Shown here: positions 44,755 through 53,774 of the stretch, one piece after another | Position numbering within the stretch: the first letter of the stretch is position 1 | Layout of the letters: every line of letters begins with the position of its first letter | Source of the DNA: DAOSEC01 sp035362935 | GTDB taxonomy: Bacteria > Bacillota_I > Bacilli_A > ML615J-28 > CAG-313 | Direction of reading: 5' to 3' | DNA length: 64,000 bases | NCBI GenBank assembly: GCA_035362935.1 | Contig: DAOSEC010000001.1 | Location: 1-64,000 of the forward strand | Notes under the pieces: generated by a model | Told to the model about the DNA's origin: nothing | The model's input: only the letters and a program-made list of their open reading frames with translations | The model's database searches: none | Program-made: the position numbers and the translations under genes

Positions 44755-46692
44755 ATGGCACAAGTACAACAACCCCAAAAAAAGGGAATCAAAGGTGGAG
44801 ATATACTATTAACTGCATTTATTGCATTAATCGTAATTGGTATCTTCATATATGTGTTTGGTGATAAGTCGAAACCGATTGTATTAACAAGCGATCAGTT
44901 TATAACTGAAATTAGCCAAAACAATATCAAAGAAATTTACATCAAACCGATGGGTGGAGATGGAAATCAAAAACTAAATAATGTGTATGGTGTTTTTGTC
45001 AATGGAGACAAATACGAATTAATTCTAAATGATGATTTGGTTCAAGATGTTACAACGGTAGCACTAACAAGTCCGAATGTTAAATTAGTATTTGTTGAAA
45101 ATGTGACATTCAATTGGACATTCATTCTAATGACGGTTGGAACCATTATCATGTTAGTGTTTATTGTGTTTATTGTGTTTCGCAATAATGCGAACAGCAA
45201 TAACAAAGCATTTGATTTTGGTAAAACAAGAGCAAGACTTGCTAGAAAGTCTGGTGTTACATTTAACGATGTAGCAGGTGTAAAAGAAGAAAAAGAAGAA
45301 TTAGTTGAAGTTATCGACTTTTTAAAGAATCCACAAAAATATTTTGCGATGGGAGCAAAAATTCCAAAAGGTATTTTATTAGTTGGTTCTCCTGGTACTG
45401 GTAAAACATTATTAGCACGAGCTGTTGCTGGTGAGGCTAATGTTCCGTTTTACTCTATATCTGGATCTGACTTCGTAGAAATGTTTGTTGGTGTTGGTGC
45501 GAGTCGTGTAAGAGATATGTTCAAGGTAGCAAAACAAACCGCACCTTGCATCATCTTTATCGATGAAATCGACGCCGTTGGACGTCAAAGAGGAACTGGT
45601 TTAGGTGGAGGTCATGATGAACGTGAACAAACATTAAACCAATTGCTAGTGGAGATGGATGGATTTAGTGAAAATTCTGGTATTATTATTATGGCAGCAA
45701 CCAATCGCCCAGATGTTTTAGATCCTGCTTTGTTAAGACCGGGTCGATTTGATAGACAGATCACAATAAGCAATCCAGATGTTCAAGCAAGAACTGAAAT
45801 TTTAGCAGTTCATGCAAGAAACAAAAAATTATCACCAAAAATTAAATTAGAAGACATTGCAAGACGTACACCAGGGTTTACTGGGGCTGACCTTGCAAAT
45901 TTATTAAACGAAGCAGCGCTCTTAGCAGCCAGAGAAAATCGGAAAGAAATCAAAATTTACGATTTAGATGAAGCTATTGATCGTGTTATTATGGGACCTG
46001 CCAAAAAAAGTAAAAAATACAACGAGCATGAACGCAAGGTTGTTGCTTACCACGAAGCAGGGCATGCTGTCATTGGGATTAAATTAGAACACGCAGCAAT
46101 TGTTCAAAAAGTAACAATCGTACCTCGTGGTACGGCTGGTGGGTATAACTTAATGACACCTAAAGATGAAACATTCTTAGAAACAAAACGCAGTTTGCTT
46201 GCTCAAATTACAGGATTACTTGCAGGTCGTATTGCAGAAGAACTTGTATTTGATGAAATGACTACGGGGGCACATAACGATTTCCAAAAAGCAACTTTAA
46301 TTGCAAGAGCAATGGTAACAGAATATGGAATGAGTAAACTTGGTCCAATTCAATATGAAAGACAATCTACATCCGTATTCTTAGGACGTGATTATATGAC
46401 AGATAAAAACTTCTCAGATCAAGTTGCTCTAGAAATTGATAGAGAAGTTAGAGAAATCATCAATGAATGTTATGAAACTGGTTCGAAAACCATCAAGGAT
46501 AACAAAGCGTTATTGGATCTTATCGCGAAATATCTACTTGAAATCGAAACATTGACAAAAGAAGATATCGATGAACTTGTTGCGACAAATCAACTTGCTT
46601 GGTATGAGCGAAAAAAAGCAAAACAAGCGGAACTAGAAGCAAATCAAGAATCTACTCCGACAGAACCAATTGAAAAAGACAAAGAAGACTAG
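44755..46692 (+). CDS. ftsH: ATP-dependent zinc metalloprotease FtsH
   Basis: A 645-residue membrane protease degrading membrane and short-lived proteins. Two N-terminal helices (about 16-36 and 120-144) flank an outward domain. The AAA+ module has VGSPGTGKTLLARA, the pore loop FVEMFVGVGASRVRDMF, IIFIDEIDAVGRQRG, the SRH ATNRPDVLDPALLRPGRFDRQ and the zinc site AYHEAGHAVIG. The acidic C-terminal tail is usual. AGAGGTG precedes the ATG. The order tilS-hpt-ftsH is conserved in Firmicutes. Confidence 0.97.
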   Translation: MAQVQQPQKKGIKGGDILLTAFIALIVIGIFIYVFGDKSKPIVLTSDQFITEISQNNIKEIYIKPMGGDGNQKLNNVYGVFVNGDKYELILNDDLVQDVTTVALTSPNVKLVFVENVTFNWTFILMTVGTIIMLVFIVFIVFRNNANSNNKAFDFGKTRARLARKSGVTFNDVAGVKEEKEELVEVIDFLKNPQKYFAMGAKIPKGILLVGSPGTGKTLLARAVAGEANVPFYSISGSDFVEMFVGVGASRVRDMFKVAKQTAPCIIFIDEIDAVGRQRGTGLGGGHDEREQTLNQLLVEMDGFSENSGIIIMAATNRPDVLDPALLRPGRFDRQITISNPDVQARTEILAVHARNKKLSPKIKLEDIARRTPGFTGADLANLLNEAALLAARENRKEIKIYDLDEAIDRVIMGPAKKSKKYNEHERKVVAYHEAGHAVIGIKLEHAAIVQKVTIVPRGTAGGYNLMTPKDETFLETKRSLLAQITGLLAGRIAEELVFDEMTTGAHNDFQKATLIARAMVTEYGMSKLGPIQYERQSTSVFLGRDYMTDKNFSDQVALEIDREVREIINECYETGSKTIKDNKALLDLIAKYLLEIETLTKEDIDELVATNQLAWYERKKAKQAELEANQESTPTEPIEKDKED

Positions 46693-46699
46693 ATAGAGT

Positions 46700-46957
46700 A
46701 TGAGACTAGATAAGTATCTTAAAGTTTCAAGATTAATCAAACGTCGCACAATCGCCAAAGAAGTAAGTGATGCAGAACGCATCTTAGTCAATGGGAAGAT
46801 CGCAAAGGCATCAAAAGAAATCGCAGTAGGCGACACGATTGAAGTAACATTTGGGAAAAAAGTTGTTACGATTAAAGTTACAAATATTATAGATTCAACA
46901 AAAAAGTCAGATGCAGCAGAAATGTATGAACTGATAAGTGAATCTACGAAACAGTAA
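46700..46957 (+). CDS. rqcP: S4-domain RNA-binding protein RqcP/YabO
   Basis: An 85-residue protein with an S4 fold (MRLDKYLKVSRLIKRRTIAKEV, ILVNGKIAKASKEIAVGD). It matches RqcP/Hsp15-type factors that act with RqcH on stalled 50S subunits in alanine tailing. It starts 7 nt after ftsH. The stop overlaps the terminator stem. Confidence 0.9.
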   Translation: MRLDKYLKVSRLIKRRTIAKEVSDAERILVNGKIAKASKEIAVGDTIEVTFGKKVVTIKVTNIIDSTKKSDAAEMYELISESTKQ

Positions 46958-46982
46958 AGGATACCACGGGTATCCTTTTTTA
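46956..46982 (+). terminator. Terminator of tilS-hpt-ftsH-rqcP
   Basis: A 10-bp stem AAAGGATACC / GGTATCCTTT (46956-46965 with 46969-46978), loop ACG, and a T-tail. Confidence 0.85.
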
Positions 46983-47001
46983 AATTTTCGTTGAAAAAGT
47001 G

Positions 47002-47030
47002 TTGACAAGAGCAAAACATAAGAATACAAT
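47002..47030 (+). promoter_or_regulatory. Promoter of the TetR-ABC operon
   Basis: Perfect TTGACA (47002-47007), a 17-nt spacer and TACAAT (47025-47030). Confidence 0.85.
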
Positions 47031-47036
47031 AAAAAG

Positions 47037-47050
47037 TGACCAGGTGGTCA
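47037..47050 (+). promoter_or_regulatory. Probable TetR-family operator
   Basis: The palindrome TGACCAGGTGGTCA has 6-bp arms and a 2-nt centre. It starts 7 nt after the -10, so bound repressor would sit on the start of transcription. It lies 24 nt before the TetR gene, which suggests autoregulation. Confidence 0.7.
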
Positions 47051-47073
47051 TTTAACTAGAAGTGAGGGGTTTT

Positions 47074-47670
47074 ATGATCAAAAAAGACAGAACAATCCGA
47101 AAAATACTTGATGCTGCTACGATTGAATTTGGACAAAAAGGATATGAACTCGCATCAACAAATCGTATAGCTGAACTATCAGGGGTATCAAAGGGAAGTA
47201 TTTTTTCGTATTTTAAAACAAAAGCTGAATTGTTTTTCTCGGTGTATAAAGATAAAATGAATCATCTGTTAACGGAGTTAGATGAGAACAAGCAACAAGA
47301 TACCATAGATGTATTTGAAAAAATGTTAGCAATCACAGTATGGAAAATGGAATACTTCAATAAGCGACCCTTAGACTCTAAAATATTGCTAGAGGCAGTC
47401 ACAAACCCACCGGCGGAACTTAGAACTTTAATGTCAAACGAAATGGAACACTTAATGAAGTTTAGTGTGAATCAATTTTTCAATGAAATCGATATGTCAA
47501 GATTTAAGGAAGAATATACCAAAGAAGAAGTCCTACAATTCATACAGTTTGCCCTAGCAGGAATACAAAATGGATTGATTAAACCAGGAATGTCCTTAGA
47601 TGACATGAATCAAATTAAAGAATTAGCAATGAAATACTTAAAAACAGTAATCAAAGGAATGGAGAAATAA
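47074..47670 (+). CDS. TetR-family transcriptional regulator
   Basis: A 198-residue regulator. The N-terminal HTH (about 10-55) reads KILDAATIEFGQKGYELASTNRIAELSGVSKGSIFSYFKTKAELF. The C-terminal ligand domain is helical and not assignable. The ATG at 47074 follows GAGGGG. It is the first gene of an operon with an ABC ATPase and two permeases and has a palindrome in its own promoter, so it probably represses the exporter until a ligand binds. Confidence 0.92.
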   Translation: MIKKDRTIRKILDAATIEFGQKGYELASTNRIAELSGVSKGSIFSYFKTKAELFFSVYKDKMNHLLTELDENKQQDTIDVFEKMLAITVWKMEYFNKRPLDSKILLEAVTNPPAELRTLMSNEMEHLMKFSVNQFFNEIDMSRFKEEYTKEEVLQFIQFALAGIQNGLIKPGMSLDDMNQIKELAMKYLKTVIKGMEK

Positions 47671-47671
47671 A

Positions 47672-48535
47672 ATGGCAAAAATATTTGAAATTAAAAATTT
47701 AATGTTTCGTTATCCACAAGCAAAAGAGGATGTGATTAAATCAATCTCATTCGATGTTGAAGAAGGTAAAATTATCGGACTTCTTGGTCCAAGTGGAGCG
47801 GGAAAGTCAACAACACAAAAAATACTGATAAAACTACTGACAGATTATCAAGGTGAAATATTATACCGTGGAAGCGATTTAAAATCATATTCGAAATCGT
47901 TTTATGAAGAAATCGGTGTCGGATTTGAAATGCCAGTTCACTTTAACAAGTTAACTGCTCTTGAAAACTTAAAATACTTTTCAAGTTTATACCAAAATAA
48001 GATTGACTACTTAGATTTATTAAAAAAAGTTAATCTATATGATGTAAAAGATCAAGAAGTTGGACAGTTCTCAAAAGGAATGAAGGTTAGACTGAACTTT
48101 GTAAGGGCACTCTTAAACAATCCAAAAATGTTGTTTTTAGATGAACCTACTAATGGGTTAGACCCGAGAAATGCAAAAGTAATGAAAGACTTGATTCTAG
48201 ATTACAAAAAACAGGGTGGAACGGTGTTTATTACCACACATTTGATGGCAGACGTCGAACAACTTTGTGATGAGGTGATTTTCATGACAAATGGAAAGAT
48301 TGGTGAAAAGTCAACTCCAAGAGAACTAAAGATTAAATACGGTAAAAAAGAAGTAAAAGTAGAATATAACAACGATCATACACTCCATGAAAAAGTCTTT
48401 GAATTAAATGGTTTAGGGCATAATGGTGAGTTTTTGGAACTTATTAAGCAAAACAATATTGAAACAATCCATAGCGGAGAAACCACACTAGAAGATATCT
48501 TTATTAAAGTAACCGGAGAAGATCACTATGAATAA
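47672..48535 (+). CDS. ABC transporter ATP-binding protein (exporter type)
   Basis: A 287-residue ATPase with GLLGPSGAGKSTTQKIL (Walker A, about 35-51), QFSKGMKVRLNFVRALL (signature variant SKGM) and MLFLDEPTNGLDPRNAK (Walker B), with TTHLMADVEQ as the switch. The C-terminal 80 residues, a regulatory segment, are typical of ABC-2 exporters of drug or antibiotic type. It is 1 nt downstream of the TetR gene and overlaps the first permease by 8 nt. Substrate unknown. Confidence 0.92.
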   Translation: MAKIFEIKNLMFRYPQAKEDVIKSISFDVEEGKIIGLLGPSGAGKSTTQKILIKLLTDYQGEILYRGSDLKSYSKSFYEEIGVGFEMPVHFNKLTALENLKYFSSLYQNKIDYLDLLKKVNLYDVKDQEVGQFSKGMKVRLNFVRALLNNPKMLFLDEPTNGLDPRNAKVMKDLILDYKKQGGTVFITTHLMADVEQLCDEVIFMTNGKIGEKSTPRELKIKYGKKEVKVEYNNDHTLHEKVFELNGLGHNGEFLELIKQNNIETIHSGETTLEDIFIKVTGEDHYE

Positions 48536-49244
48536 TTTGCTTAATTTGATTAAAGGAGAACTAGTACGGCTGTATAAATATAAAATTTTAGTGATTGGTA
48601 TTGCTGTCAGTTTCATATGGGTAATCATCATTGCACTATCAGATGCGACAACAGCAAAAGAACTGGTTCCACTACTTATATTTATGGATGCAGCAATGAT
48701 GAGTATTATATTACATGCTTCAAGTTTCTATCTTGAAAAACAAGAAGGTACTATCAAAACGTTACTTGTTGCACCAGTTAACATTATGGACATTATCATA
48801 GCCAAAGCAGTAGCAGCATTAATACTAGGTCTCATATCGGCAACGGTTGTAACCTTGAGTGCAATACTATTCCATCAAGTTACGATTCAAATTGTACTCT
48901 TATTCATATATATTATTATCATTGTTGTAAGCCATACTGCTATTGGATTTGCGATAACATTATATAGTAAAGATTTTGGAGCGATGATTGTCAACTATGC
49001 ATTGTTTGCTTTGGTTGCATTAATTCCTTCTTTGTTAATTGGAATCAAAGTCATTCCCGAAACATATAGCAATATAATGCTAGTATCACCATCTCATGCA
49101 GGGCAAATGCTATTGAATAGCACGGTTGGAACAGTAGATATATGGGTAATTATGATAGCAATTGTTTATCTAGTGAGTATAACAGGGATACTCTATCGAT
49201 TTATTATATATAAAAAATTTAAAGAATATGCAATCGAGGGATAA
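48528..49244 (+). CDS. ABC-2 type permease, first subunit
   Basis: A 238-residue membrane protein with about six helices, the usual ABC-2 layout. The conserved-type segment EKQEGTIKTLLVAPVNIMDIIIAK follows the second helix. It pairs with the permease that starts 2 nt later to form the transmembrane half of the exporter. Confidence 0.85.
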   Translation: MNNLLNLIKGELVRLYKYKILVIGIAVSFIWVIIIALSDATTAKELVPLLIFMDAAMMSIILHASSFYLEKQEGTIKTLLVAPVNIMDIIIAKAVAALILGLISATVVTLSAILFHQVTIQIVLLFIYIIIIVVSHTAIGFAITLYSKDFGAMIVNYALFALVALIPSLLIGIKVIPETYSNIMLVSPSHAGQMLLNSTVGTVDIWVIMIAIVYLVSITGILYRFIIYKKFKEYAIEG

Positions 49245-49246
49245 GT

Positions 49247-50056
49247 ATGAAAAAATATCTAAAACTATTGCAATATGAATTAAAAACAATCATAAAAGAC
49301 CCAATGAACCGGTTTATGATGATTTATCCATTTATGATGTTATTTATCATTGGATATGTGCTTCCACAAATTGTCCAAAAGACGACATCAGGGATGGAAA
49401 CAACAGGAGCAATTTATACCTTACTGATAGGATTTGTAATGTCTTTGGCAATTGGAGGGTATGTAATGGGTGCTATGCTTGGGTTTTCATTGCTTGAAAA
49501 CAAAGACGAAAAAACAATACTGAGCATTGCGGTTACGCCAATCACTGTTGAAGGATATGCAACATTTAAAATCATTTACACATATGTATTTTCTATCATT
49601 AGTAATCTAATCATTGTAGGTGGAACAAAGCTTTTAGCGAGCAACCAATATGTTGTTAATCTTGGAGCAGGACCAGTGTCTCTATTTGATAATTTATCCT
49701 ATTTTCAAATTTTGCTCTTTGCACTTGTAAATAGTTTATTAGTACCAACCATTGCATTGATTTTTGGAGCATTTGCGAAAAACAAAGTTGAGGGATTTGC
49801 CTTTGTTAAAGGTGGAGGATTAATCGTTATGACCCCACTTTTGGCTATCATTCCTGCACTTGCTGATGCAAAACAATATATTCTAGGGATTTTACCAAAT
49901 TTCTGGGCGATCAAAGGTATGCTTAATTTAGCACTTAACAGTACACATGCAAGTAATCTAAACTTTTATCTGTATTTACTAATTGGATCTATATACTCAG
50001 TTCTCATTTCAATCTTATCGTTAAAAGTATTTATTAAAAAATCAGGAATTAAATAA
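49247..50056 (+). CDS. ABC-2 type permease, second subunit
   Basis: A 269-residue membrane protein with about six helices. LENKDEKTILSIAVTPITVEGYATFK is the equivalent of the EGT(L/R) coupling segment. It begins MKKYLKLLQYELKTIIKDPMNR, typical of ABC-2 subunits that open with a cytosolic coupling helix. It is followed 14 nt later by a tiny membrane-protein gene. Confidence 0.85.
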   Translation: MKKYLKLLQYELKTIIKDPMNRFMMIYPFMMLFIIGYVLPQIVQKTTSGMETTGAIYTLLIGFVMSLAIGGYVMGAMLGFSLLENKDEKTILSIAVTPITVEGYATFKIIYTYVFSIISNLIIVGGTKLLASNQYVVNLGAGPVSLFDNLSYFQILLFALVNSLLVPTIALIFGAFAKNKVEGFAFVKGGGLIVMTPLLAIIPALADAKQYILGILPNFWAIKGMLNLALNSTHASNLNFYLYLLIGSIYSVLISILSLKVFIKKSGIK

Positions 50057-50070
50057 AGGAGGAAATCGTT

Positions 50071-50208
50071 ATGCCTTGGTATGGATGGGTGTTAATTGGA
50101 GTTGGTTTGGTTGCTATTGGTTATCTAAAACTAAAAGTTTGGGGTAACATGACCAAAGTTAGAGAAGAAAAAAAGAACCAAATTAAAAAAATGAAAGACG
50201 AAGAATAA
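50071..50208 (+). CDS. 45-residue single-helix membrane protein
   Basis: A small gene starting at ATG 50071, 8 nt after AAAGGAGG. The product has a hydrophobic helix (WYGWVLIGVGLVAIGYLKL) and a highly charged C-terminus (TKVREEKKNQIKKMKDEE). It closes the TetR-ABC operon ahead of a strong terminator, so it may be an accessory subunit of the exporter. I know no family for it. The strong ribosome-binding site and clean placement support a real gene. Confidence 0.7.
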   Translation: MPWYGWVLIGVGLVAIGYLKLKVWGNMTKVREEKKNQIKKMKDEE

Positions 50209-50245
50209 AAAAAGGCACATTGGAACTACATCCAATGTGCTTTTT
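50209..50245 (+). terminator. Terminator of the TetR-ABC operon
   Basis: A 10-bp stem GCACATTGGA / TCCAATGTGC (50215-50224 with 50231-50240), flanked by A-run and T-run, so it can also serve the converging gene on the minus strand. Confidence 0.85.
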
Positions 50246-50248
50246 CTG

Positions 50249-50968
50249 TTAGTTATTTATTTGCTTTTGTTCTACGAAACGAATGACTCCGACGATTGCA
50301 AGAACAAGGATTGGTATAATTGACAACCAATTCATCACTTGATTATATGCAATGATTGCCTCTATATCAATACGTAATAACGTACCGATGACTGTAGCAG
50401 GAATGTATGCGATTGGAATGAGTACATAGAAGATCCATAATACAGAAATGGATTTCATTCGCGGTTTTATAAAATTAATCATTGTTAATGGCACCATAAT
50501 AACGATATAGCTTAGGATGCTATATGCTTGAAAAAGCAATGAATACGTTGTGAATTGTGTCATCGTGTAGTAACCCGGCCCATGGTTGACTAAATTATAC
50601 ATATAAATTGTGTTGGTTATCTGATTAATGATGGCTAAGATTGCACCAACTAAAATAAATACTATGCGTACTCCGTGATACGAAAATAAACGGTACTCCA
50701 TAAACAATGAAATCCACAGAGCTATCATTACAAATGTTGACAAAAATCTTACAATAATATCAACAATGGAGAATGGGCTGATTCCTAATATAGAAAGTAG
50801 CAGTTGAACAATGGATAAAACGATTGGTATTAAAAAAAGAAGAGTTGTGATTTCAGAACGTTTTATTACGGGTTTTGATAAGGATTGAGCAATAGGAGTT
50901 TCTGTTCCACAAAAACGGCAGAACGTTAAGTTGTTTGGTATTTCCATACCACAATTAATACATTTCAT
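50249..50968 (-). CDS. Zinc-ribbon multi-pass membrane protein
   Basis: A 239-residue protein. Residues 1-22 (MKCINCGMEIPNNLTFCRFCG) form a zinc ribbon with C3, C6, C17 and C20. About five or six hydrophobic helices follow from residue 40, with no catalytic motif. The pattern resembles the zinc_ribbon_2 class of uncharacterised Firmicute membrane proteins. The ATG at 50968 follows GAGGTGAC; an in-frame ATG three codons earlier lies on that site. It is a single-gene unit with its own promoter. Confidence 0.75.
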   Translation of the reverse strand: MKCINCGMEIPNNLTFCRFCGTETPIAQSLSKPVIKRSEITTLLFLIPIVLSIVQLLLSILGISPFSIVDIIVRFLSTFVMIALWISLFMEYRLFSYHGVRIVFILVGAILAIINQITNTIYMYNLVNHGPGYYTMTQFTTYSLLFQAYSILSYIVIMVPLTMINFIKPRMKSISVLWIFYVLIPIAYIPATVIGTLLRIDIEAIIAYNQVMNWLSIIPILVLAIVGVIRFVEQKQINN

Positions 50969-50988
50969 TATAGTCACCTCAAGATTCG

Positions 50989-51017
50989 ATTATAACACGA
51001 TAACAGCATGACTTCAA
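50989..51017 (-). promoter_or_regulatory. Promoter of the zinc-ribbon membrane protein
   Basis: On the minus strand TTGAAG (51017-51012), a 17-nt spacer and TATAAT (50994-50989) with extended -10 (TGTTATAAT). Confidence 0.75.
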
Positions 51018-51037
51018 CCACAATTTCGTATTATTTA

Positions 51038-51066
51038 TTGATTTCATATATATATTTTTGTATAAT
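51038..51066 (+). promoter_or_regulatory. Promoter of maf
   Basis: TTGATT (51038-51043), a 17-nt spacer and TATAAT (51061-51066). It diverges from the preceding minus-strand promoter within 80 nt. Confidence 0.75.
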
Positions 51067-51091
51067 AGAATCATAGTTTGAGGTATTGAAT

Positions 51092-51664
51092 ATGAGAGTA
51101 GTACTAGCATCCAAATCTCCAAGAAGAACAGAAATTCTTACAACAGCAAAAATAAAACATACAGTAAGACACTGCAAAACCGACTTACCGGAAATCATTG
51201 ACACGTCTTTAGAAATTGAAGATGCAATCATACAAATCGCAAAAGAGAAAGCACTATGTGTATTTGAAGAAGAGAGTGATGCAGTTGTAATAGGAGTTGA
51301 TACCGTTGTACTTTTGGATTCCGTTATTTTGGGAAAACCAAAGAGTAAGATAGAAGCTGTTGCTATGATTGAGCAACTCCAAGGTAGAAAGCATTCGGTA
51401 TTAACAGGTGTTTTTATTATCAGTAAAGAAAAAACCACTTCCTTTTATGCGAAAACTGAAGTAGAGTTTTCAAAAATGACAACAGATGAAATCATACATT
51501 TTGTCGAAAACGAAGAAGTATATGATAAAGCAGGAGCATATGCAATACAAGGACTTGCTTCGAGATATATTAAAAGCATTACTGGTGATTATTACAATGT
51601 AATGGGGTTGCCTGTCTGTCAATTATACAAAATACTTAAACAATATGAAAAAAATCCTCAATAG
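51092..51664 (+). CDS. maf: Maf-family nucleotide pyrophosphatase
   Basis: A 190-residue house-cleaning hydrolase acting on dTTP/UTP or modified NTPs. VVLASKSPRRTEIL at 3-16, AVVIGVDTVVLLDSVILGKPK, AVAMIEQLQGRKHSVLTGV and YDKAGAYAIQGLASRYIKSITGDYYNVMGLP are all canonical and suggest the dTTP/UTP-type branch. The start at 51092 follows GAGGT. Confidence 0.94.
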   Translation: MRVVLASKSPRRTEILTTAKIKHTVRHCKTDLPEIIDTSLEIEDAIIQIAKEKALCVFEEESDAVVIGVDTVVLLDSVILGKPKSKIEAVAMIEQLQGRKHSVLTGVFIISKEKTTSFYAKTEVEFSKMTTDEIIHFVENEEVYDKAGAYAIQGLASRYIKSITGDYYNVMGLPVCQLYKILKQYEKNPQ

Positions 51665-51674
51665 AGGATTTTTT
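51649..51674. terminator. Bidirectional terminator after maf
   Basis: An 11-bp stem AAAAAATCCTC / GAGGATTTTTT (51649-51659 with 51664-51674), loop AATA. The left arm is the last maf codons. It also terminates the converging M42 peptidase gene. Confidence 0.85.
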
Positions 51675-51676
51675 AA

Positions 51677-52696
51677 TTACTTAATATATTCGATTAGTAG
51701 TTTGATAGTGGCTTCTACCGCCTTATAGTGAGTGCGTTCCATACCATGAGAAGCATGGACACCAGGGCCGATTAAACCACCTTTAAAATCATGTCCTGCT
51801 CGTAAAGCAGCACTTACATCACTTCCATAAAATGGATAGATATCAACTGCGTAATTGATATTGCTAGATTTCGCTTTTTCTATTAATTTAGATACAATTT
51901 CATAATTGTATGGTCCACTTGAATCTTTTGCACATATGGAAACATCATATTCGGTACAAGATAAATCTTGACCAATGCAACCCATATCAACAGCGATCAT
52001 TTCATCAAGTGTTGGAACATGGCTAGCACCATGACCGACTTCCTCATAAGTTGAGATAATAAAGGTTAAATGATATTTTGGTTTGATTTTATTATCTTTT
52101 AAGTATTTAATGAGTCCAAACAAAATTGCTACACTTATTTTATCATCTAGGAATCTTGATTTAATAAAACCAGTATCTGTGATTACTACTTTTGGTTCTA
52201 CACTAATAAAATCACCATTCGCAATTCCCAAAGCTAAGGTATCTGCTTTTGATTTTACAACTTCATCCAGTCTAATTTCCATATTTTTTGGAGTTCTTTC
52301 TTTGCTTTTCGCATCCTCATACACATGAACAGAAGGAGAAGTTGATAAAAATGTTCCAGTATACACCTTATTGTTGCGAGTGTGAATGGTACAGTATTCT
52401 CCATCATAAGTATTTAACAGCGGTCCACCAACAACTTCAAACGCCAAAGACCCATCTGCTTTAACCGATCTAACAACAGCACCTAACGTATCAACATGAG
52501 CACTTAGTCCAAGTCTGTAGTTTGATGTTCCTTCATAATTGATTATTAGGTTACCTTTTTTGGTTTTTTCATAGGGTAAACCTAGTTTCACACATTCTTC
52601 TTCAATCATATGAATTACATTGTGTGTAAACCCACTAGGACTAGGAATCGCTAATACTCGTTTTGCAAAATCCAATACATAATTCTTATCAATCAT
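51677..52696 (-). CDS. M42-family metallo-aminopeptidase
   Basis: A 339-residue dinuclear metal peptidase of the glutamyl-aminopeptidase/PepA-FrvX family. GLSAHVDTLGAVV gives the first metal His and Asp, SRFLDDKISVAILFGL the bridging Asp, TYEEVGHGASHVP the catalytic Glu pair, AVDMGC the next Asp, and GPGVHASHGMERTH the last His. It probably trims short peptides in the cytosol. Two adjacent ATGs lie at 52699 and 52696; GAGGTG spacing favours the second. It follows hslO on the same strand by 9 nt. Confidence 0.9.
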   Translation of the reverse strand: MIDKNYVLDFAKRVLAIPSPSGFTHNVIHMIEEECVKLGLPYEKTKKGNLIINYEGTSNYRLGLSAHVDTLGAVVRSVKADGSLAFEVVGGPLLNTYDGEYCTIHTRNNKVYTGTFLSTSPSVHVYEDAKSKERTPKNMEIRLDEVVKSKADTLALGIANGDFISVEPKVVITDTGFIKSRFLDDKISVAILFGLIKYLKDNKIKPKYHLTFIISTYEEVGHGASHVPTLDEMIAVDMGCIGQDLSCTEYDVSICAKDSSGPYNYEIVSKLIEKAKSSNINYAVDIYPFYGSDVSAALRAGHDFKGGLIGPGVHASHGMERTHYKAVEATIKLLIEYIK

Positions 52697-52705
52697 CATA
52701 CACCT

Positions 52706-53608
52706 CTAACAACATTCTTTCGTTTGATCTTTATTTGATATTTCTGCTAAGATATGTTCCAAATCATCTTTACTAAAGTGATACTTATTTCCACAAAAGT
52801 GACAAACAGTATCTGCTTTTCCGTCTTCCTCAATCATATCCATGATTTCTTGTTCTCCAAGGGAAATAAGTCCTTTTTCAAACTTTTCCCTAGAACAATT
52901 GCATTTAAATGATACATCCATTGTTTCAAGAATCATATAATTTGACTCTGTGATAATATCAATGATTTCTTCAGGAGTTTTACCAGACGAAAGCATTGAT
53001 GAAATACTAGGTATCGTCTTTAGTATTTCTTCTAACTTTTCAATGATTTCAATATCAGCGTTTGGCATTGCTTGAATGATAAATCCCCCAGCGTGAATCG
53101 CAAGATTATCAGTATCAACCAGTACGCCTAAACTTACAGCAGAAGGTGTCTGTTCGGATAATGAAAAGTAATAGGCAAAGTCTTCAGCGATTTCTCCACT
53201 TGTAATAGGAACTGACCCAATAAACGGTTCTTTCATTTTTAAGTCTTTAATGACATGGATAAAACCATCTGTTCCAACGGTAGCTCTTACGTTAAGTTTA
53301 TTTCCCTCGTTATACTCATAATGAACATGAGGATTTTCCGAATATCCTCTTACATGACCAAATGCATCTGCATCTACAATCATATGACCAATTGGGCCAT
53401 TGCCAAACAATTTGATTGTAACGGTTTGTTCTCCTTTTAACATTGACCCCATCATAACCCCAACCGTCATTAATCGACCTATTGAAGCTAAAGCACTTGG
53501 GTAATATTGGAACCTTGTTGAAACTTCATTGATTGCATGTTTTGTACTTACACAATATATCCTTATAGAATCGTTAAAAGCCAAAGCTTTTACCAAATAA
53601 TCTTTCAT
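52706..53608 (-). CDS. hslO: Redox-regulated chaperone Hsp33
   Basis: A 300-residue holdase activated by oxidative unfolding. The N-terminal domain is typical (STRFQYYPSALASIGRLMTVGVMMGSML and NPHVHY). The C-terminal zinc switch has CNC (FKCNCSREKF) and CHFC (TVCHFCGNKYHF). The protein ends in an extra CC. The ATG at 53608 is the start of the usual family N-terminus (MKDYLVKALAFNDSIRI). It fits an organism carrying oxygen-sensitive PFOR and radical SAM enzymes. Confidence 0.94.
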   Translation of the reverse strand: MKDYLVKALAFNDSIRIYCVSTKHAINEVSTRFQYYPSALASIGRLMTVGVMMGSMLKGEQTVTIKLFGNGPIGHMIVDADAFGHVRGYSENPHVHYEYNEGNKLNVRATVGTDGFIHVIKDLKMKEPFIGSVPITSGEIAEDFAYYFSLSEQTPSAVSLGVLVDTDNLAIHAGGFIIQAMPNADIEIIEKLEEILKTIPSISSMLSSGKTPEEIIDIITESNYMILETMDVSFKCNCSREKFEKGLISLGEQEIMDMIEEDGKADTVCHFCGNKYHFSKDDLEHILAEISNKDQTKECC

Positions 53609-53717
53609 ATATACTATCATCCTTTCAAATCTACATATATATTTTACCATAAAAGTACAAAAAATTAAAGCAAAAACTATTATATACCGAAAATATATAT
53701 AGTGTAAAAATTTCGTA

Positions 53718-53746
53718 TTGTATTAGTAGAAAATGGTTGGTATAAT
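53718..53746 (+). promoter_or_regulatory. Promoter of cas9
   Basis: TTGTAT (53718-53723), a 17-nt spacer and TATAAT (53741-53746) with extended -10 (TTGGTATAAT). It lies 28 nt before the cas9 ATG. Confidence 0.78.
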
Positions 53747-53774
53747 GTAATTAGTCTAAAAATGGAGGATTTTT

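Noticed and set aside
53609..53773. Insertion-sequence or attachment-site boundaries around the CRISPR locus
   Set aside because: No terminal inverted repeats, target duplications or transposase fragments are visible on either flank, and base composition does not change obviously.
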